Shown here piece after piece: positions 59,811 through 64,000 of a stretch of DNA of 64,000 nt; positions within the stretch are counted from its first letter, which is position 1; each line of letters opens with the position of its first letter. The notes under the pieces are model-generated. The model saw only the letters and a list, made by a program, of their open reading frames with translations. It did not search any database and was not told where the DNA came from. Position numbers and translations under genes: made by a program. Source of the stretch: Cephalotus follicularis (Eukaryota; Streptophyta; Magnoliopsida; Oxalidales; Cephalotaceae); NCBI GenBank assembly GCA_001972305.1, contig BDDD01002915.1:90641-154640 (forward strand), read 5' to 3'.

Positions 59811-62302
59811 TATTTTATTTTGGCTGTCCCTGTATGCCACTATATGGCTCATTTGTATATAAACACTCTTAATTTAATACAGTTATGAATCACCTTTTAT
59901 ATTCTATGTGCAACTTTATATATTGTCAAGGCTATGTGGCTCATCCCAACCAACCAAAAGGAACAGACTAATTATACGTAATTAACTGTATGCCATATTA
60001 GCGTCCTGTCACATTCAAAGGGTTGGATCTCTTGCCAAGAGGGCTATGAGAATAAGAACCTTATTCCCTGTGACAAATGTTCAAAGTCATAGGTTCACTT
60101 TCTCAAGGGCCATTGTTGAATCGTGAAGACTTGTCACGTAAAGCTTACTCCCGGGTTAGTAGTGGACGTTGGTTATCTCATAGCGAATTGAGGTAATCCT
60201 TAAAGCTGAATGTGAGGTGTATGCTAGAGTTCATGACACTGGACAGGCCCACCAATAGGAAACCTATTTGGATAGTGTATACTCAATGTCAATACGATTC
60301 CTATGGTCTCGGTAGTGTATAGTCTGTGGTGACTAGTAGGTTTATAGCCTTCGTTGTCTCCTTTGACCTGAGCGGCTGGCATGCATTGTGTGGTAACTAT
60401 TTCACTTTGATTTTCACCTTCCCTAGCACTAGCCAGGTGCTAGCAAAAGGGTTGTCTTTGGGTCCTGTAGGAGCTGCATTGAGATGTATGGGTGAGTGCA
60501 CCAGATGGGATCGTCACACCCAGACAAAGGGTGACCGGCTCTATTTGTCTATGTACGTTGCAGAATTAAAAGTCCTTATCAGGCATAGGTGGATTGGGAA
60601 TGAGAGGTTCCCATGGGAGGTCCACCGATAGTCTTAGTGCGATCATGGATTCATAACTATCACAGCACTACTAAGGGTGACATTCATTGAAACCCTAGGC
60701 TGTGATCGGAGCCATATATGACGAGGGAAACAAGACACATATGTCGATGACTTGAAAAAGCGAATGGCTATTCGGACCATGATTGATAAACGTGGTAACA
60801 CACGGATCGGGGGGTGACTGGCGCTCACACTAGGGGTGCCCTGATAGTCGGTGTACTATTAGAGTGCTCGTACCAGAAGACGGGGTGCACTGAGAATTTC
60901 TCATCATACTAGAGATCGACATGCTTTCGGGTCCTACCTGAATTTGAACAGATTGATATGTGGCGGGACACATATCATTTAATGAAAGCAGAAAATCAGG
61001 GAAGATGTTGTTTGGCTAGTGAGTATTTCGTTTGCATGGATATAGGTCCGTGCAATGCCACGATGAAATATTCCATGCGAAGGCTTGTTCGGAAACAAAA
61101 GAGATTGTTCTTCGTCTTTGGCGTCGACGCTATGAGTATGCGTTGACGCCTATGTCTAGTTGGGTTGCTAGGCGTTGACGAGAAGGGATTGCGTGAACAC
61201 TGGAAAAACCAATAGCTTTCCACGTCGACACCAAGAGGGCATCACATCGAAGTCTAAACTAGAAAGTCCGCTGGGCGTTAATGCTATGGAGAGCATTGCG
61301 TTAACACTGAAAAAACCTGGGACTTTACGCATTGATGCCATGGGATTTTGGCGTTGACGCGAAGACAAATGACACTATGCAGCTGTCTCATATTATCACT
61401 GGCATTGACGCCATTTCGTAATGTGAGAAGAGTACATGTTGACACCTTGCGTACACGTTGAAGCCAAGAGGAGAGAGAAAGTCAGCACTATAAATAGTTT
61501 GAGAAAAACTTGTTGAACACACATGGACTCTTTCTTTCTCACTCTTCTATACCATGCGATCTCTTCAACCTGCTCTCATACAGTCGACGCCTATCGCCTA
61601 TGCGTCGAAGCCTGTGTCGCCTGGTGCATTAAAGCAGCCATTTCAAAGCCTCCTGTCACCACTCATACATCATAATAGGTGGATATAACTTGCACACTGC
61701 TTCTTACTTTTACCTGGAGTGATTTTGACTAGGTTTAAACACTTGGCCTTCATCCCATACATATATAGCTTTAGGATTCGCTTGGGGGAGCTTGGGTTTT
61801 TTAGGACAAAGTGTAGAGGGAGCTATCTTGAAGGAAGAAGTCTTCACCTCTGGTAAGAATCCATTTCTTCCCCCTCTTGTGGCGCCATGGCAGTGGGTCT
61901 TGATGTGGGTATTTGAAACCCTTGCCAAAACCTCAATGGTTCCTTTGTGTTGCTTTGTTTATCATCTCTTATGGTTAGGGATGATGTGGATGAGGGTTGA
62001 TTGGGCTATGGCTAGGGTTTTGTGTGTTATTCATTGTGAGGCATTGTTAGTGTCCAACTCTAGGGTTTATGAAAACCCTAGCTTCATCAACCCATTGTGC
62101 CCAATGCTTGGGTTTTGGTTTCAGTTTAATTGGATGTTGATTAGATGTTCCTTGGAATTTATTGGGTCCTTTTGGACTTAGGCTAGGGCATCCCATTGCT
62201 TGGGGATTAACTAATTAATAGAATTTTAAAGTTAATCGGCCCTAACCCCCTAAGTTAGAATTGTAAAGTCTTCCACTGCGCTCAGGCGGAGCGTTCGCAA
62301 TA
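59811..62302 (+). repeat. 3' LTR (F) of Copia element E/F
   Basis: Aligns with LTR E end to end; the start is mutated (TATTTTATTTTGG). It keeps a canonical TATA box TATAAATAG at 61489-61497. It ends CGCAATA, followed by the TSD GGTGG. Confidence 0.9.
61121..61462 (+). repeat. GCGTTGACGC-type repeat cluster in LTR F
   Basis: Counterpart of 44762-45055: GCGTCGACGC, GCGTTGACGCC, GGCGTTGACG, CGTCGACACC, GCGTTAATGC, GCGTTAACAC, GCGTTGACGC, GCATTGACGCC and, near the TATA box, TGTTGACACC. It ends about 30 bp 5' of TATAAATAG. Confidence 0.75.
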
Positions 62303-62585
62303 GGTGGTTCTTCCATAATACTTTAACAAACGGTATGGTCTTCCTCAGCTTGACTCGCTCCTATCGATCAAAAATAGCCTTGGCTCCTTCTTCACATGAC
62401 ATGTCCTCTCTAATCTTATCTAAAGGGTATTGAACCTCGTGCAATGGATGGTACTAATAACCCCTAAACATAGACACATGGAAAACATTATACACATGAG
62501 CTTGCTGAGGAGGTAAAGCTAATCAATAAGCCATTGGACCAACTTTCTCCAGAACTTCAAAAGGATCCATCCGAACTGTACTCCA
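62303..62585 (-). pseudogene. pol: Integrase C-terminal region of Gypsy element M
   Basis: Element sense gives DPFEVLEKVGPMAY, LALPPQQ, VYNVFHVSMFRGY, HPLHEVQYPLDKIRED and KLRKTIPFVKVLW, the GPF/Y and chromodomain-like end of a Tekay/Del integrase; it joins 43341-43467 across the Copia insertion. It is fused abruptly at about 62570-62600 to sequence from before the RT core. Confidence 0.8.
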
Positions 62586-62586
62586 A

Positions 62587-63110
62587 CTATACCATCCTAT
62601 ATGGTGCCTTAGATATACGTCCTACCGTAGGAATGAATTCAATGGTAAACTCAACATCCCACTGCGGTGGCAACCCCAGCAAGCTCTCTGGAAACATATT
62701 AGGAAATTCACTAACGACAGGATAATCATCAAGGCGAGGTTCATCCTTAGTGATAACCTTCACAACAGCAAAAAACACTTCACTGCCTTTGGACAAGAAC
62801 TTTCGAGCCTTCAAAACAGAAATGATCTTAACCGCCTTCTTCAGCTGTTAGCCCTGATATACAAACTCTGGTAGATTCACATCTCCAAACAGAACTCTCC
62901 TGGTCTGACGGTCAATTGAAACCTGATGATGATCCAACCAACCCATCCCAAGAATCACATCGAGATCACGAATCTCAATCGGAAGAAGATCCACCAAACG
63001 AAATTTTATCATCGAACATAATAGCGCAATCAAAAAATACTAAGACACAATAAAACAAAAAACCTTACAGTTATCATTAAAAGGAATTCTGAAACAGTAC
63101 CTGGAGCGTC
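62587..63110 (-). pseudogene. pol: Protease and protease-RT linker of element M, deletion derivative
   Basis: ILGMGWLDHHQVSIDRQTRR (62848-63033) is the second protease block and FPESLLGLPPQWDVEFTIEF the linker preceding RT. The expected D-T-G active site is missing: between MVTHQTADAPGTV and the DLLPIEI block the sequence is shorter and reads FFVLLCLSIF-stop. After ISKAPYRMV the sequence jumps to the integrase end, so the RT core, RNase H and most of integrase are deleted. Confidence 0.8.
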
Positions 63111-63806
63111 TGCAGTCTGATGAGTCACCATAGCATACACTCTACCTCCTACATTTTGCTGCTCGGTATCACCACAATTTCCTCTTCTATCCTTCGAACG
63201 AGGGTCAGTACATTCCTTAGCAAAATGACCCACCTAACCACAAACGAAACAAGCCTCAATAGTCTTATAACACAGTTGGCCTGGATGTTGCCTTCCACAA
63301 GTCTCACAGCTGGCAACAAGAATAAAATTGGGGTTGCCCTCATCTACTGATCCGGAAACATTCCTCTAATAAGAACCTTGTTGTCGCTATTGACTTCCAC
63401 CACTGTTATGATTATTTCCTTGTTTTTATTGTTGACTATGATGGTCCTTATTCTGCTGTCTTGATCTCTGACCCTGATAGTCATCCCTCGTCCATTTTCT
63501 TCCTCCAACCTGTTTGGCCGCCTGAAAATCCAGCCTTTCCATCTCAATGTTTTTTCCTGCATTGGCCTCGTCAGACACATCCACAAAATTTTCATTAATC
63601 AACTTCCCCCGGAGCTGTTAATGATGTTTCCACTTAAATTTCTCTGCTTGTTCTGCTGTGATCCCCGCCGCATGTCCAACCAAACCAGCCAATCTCGTAA
63701 ACCGGGTTACGAACTCTGTGACCGTCTCATCATCTTTCTTCCTGGTGGTCACAAAGTCCTGAGCATACGCTTCTTTATCAGTAGTTGGGAAGTATTGCTG
63801 ATAAAA
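63111..63806 (-). pseudogene. gag: Gypsy gag C-terminal part with CCHC knuckle (element M)
   Basis: The knuckle (CFVC, then an in-frame stop, then HFAKEC) is at 63210-63251. Upstream, KNIEMERLDFQAAKQ and TEFVTRFTRLAGLVGHAAG match the corresponding gag region of A. The start of gag is displaced by LTR N at 63807, which interrupts the FYQQYFP block. Confidence 0.8.
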
Positions 63807-64000
63807 TGTAATACCCGCTTTTCCGTATAAATTTTATTTTTATTTGAACCCCTTTTTAATTAATATTTGTGGACTGCCTATTTGTTTTAGATATAAATAA
63901 ACCAAAATTTTGATTTATTTGGGCTAATTTAATTTCGAATATTGACCAATAAATATCTTTGGTAAATGGTTAAAGAAAATATATTTTTAAAACCATTTAT
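63807..64000 (+). repeat. Start of LTR N (Gypsy), runs off window
   Basis: TGTAATACCCGCTTTTCCGT begins at 63807 inside gag of M. It resembles the LTR start of M itself (TGTAATACCCCGTTTTTCCG), but in the opposite orientation to M, so a relative inserted into M. Only 194 bp are visible. Confidence 0.7.

Larger units (their letters stand above)
43468..62302 (+). mobile_element. Copia element E/F (Angela/Tork-like), TSD GGTGG, carrying nested P
   Basis: LTR E (43468-45914) and LTR F (59811-62302) flank a Copia-ordered internal region: gag, protease, integrase, RT, RNase H. The exact TSD GGTGG (43463-43467, 62303-62307) and continuity of M integrase coding across the insertion define the ends. 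Excluding nested P it is about 10.3 kb. The RNase H block FILNGGAVSWRSSK and the linker blocks resemble Angela/Tork-type elements; the lineage is a judgement by eye. Numerous stops show the copy is dead. Confidence 0.9.

Overview
The window is repeat-rich intergenic DNA from a flowering plant. Every protein segment I recognise belongs to plant LTR retrotransposons (Ty3/Gypsy and Ty1/Copia), to a plant mobile domain (PMD) fragment, or to a retroelement accessory ORF. Primer sites are initiator-tRNA-Met type. I see no ordinary host gene, rRNA, tRNA or CRISPR array. No complete working retroelement is present: coding regions carry stops, frameshifts or deletions.

The sequence is a Russian-doll nest that can be read from LTR ends, 5-bp target-site duplications (TSDs) and matching flanks. 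Left part: Gypsy element A (minus; 5' LTR 2828-5553, gag-pol to the left, cut by the window edge) abuts decayed Copia B (plus; pol remnants about 5650-8270, LTR about 8270-10738). A broken PMD fragment lies at 11471-11961. A Gypsy-type LTR, L, starts at 12106 and resumes at 23976-26215 and 37097-37233. Inside L sits Copia solo LTR C (12120-12241 plus 21653-23975; imperfect TSD CTGAA/CCGAA). C is split by J, a gag-only Gypsy derivative (12242-21647, TSD CCATT), and J's 5' LTR is split by solo LTR K (12693 to about 15000). Also inside L is solo LTR H (26216-26598 plus 35597-37096), split by Gypsy element G (minus, 26599-35591, TSD CCGAC), which has remnants of gag, PR, RT, RNase H, integrase and a chromodomain-like tail.

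Right part: Copia LTR D (minus, 37234-39984) with RNase H remnants (39985-40715) is cut by Gypsy M (minus; 3' LTR 40716-43340). M is interrupted by Copia E/F (plus, 43468-62302, TSD GGTGG). The integrase of E/F is interrupted by P (plus, 49017-57514), a Sirevirus-like Copia element, whose 3' LTR holds solo LTR I (minus, 54676-56764). M resumes at 62303 as a deletion derivative and is cut again at 63807 by another LTR (N) that runs off the window.

Two points stand out. P keeps gag but has no protease, integrase, reverse transcriptase or RNase H; in their place is a separate plant-specific ORF (52536-53779) with its own upstream region. Second, LTRs of several unrelated Gypsy and Copia families each carry a cluster of short imperfect repeats built on a GTCGAC / GTTGAC / ATCGAT-like palindromic core, and the same motif recurs just upstream of the accessory ORF in P. 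A single ambiguous base (57515) sits where the end of P's 3' LTR is missing, so that junction should be treated with care.
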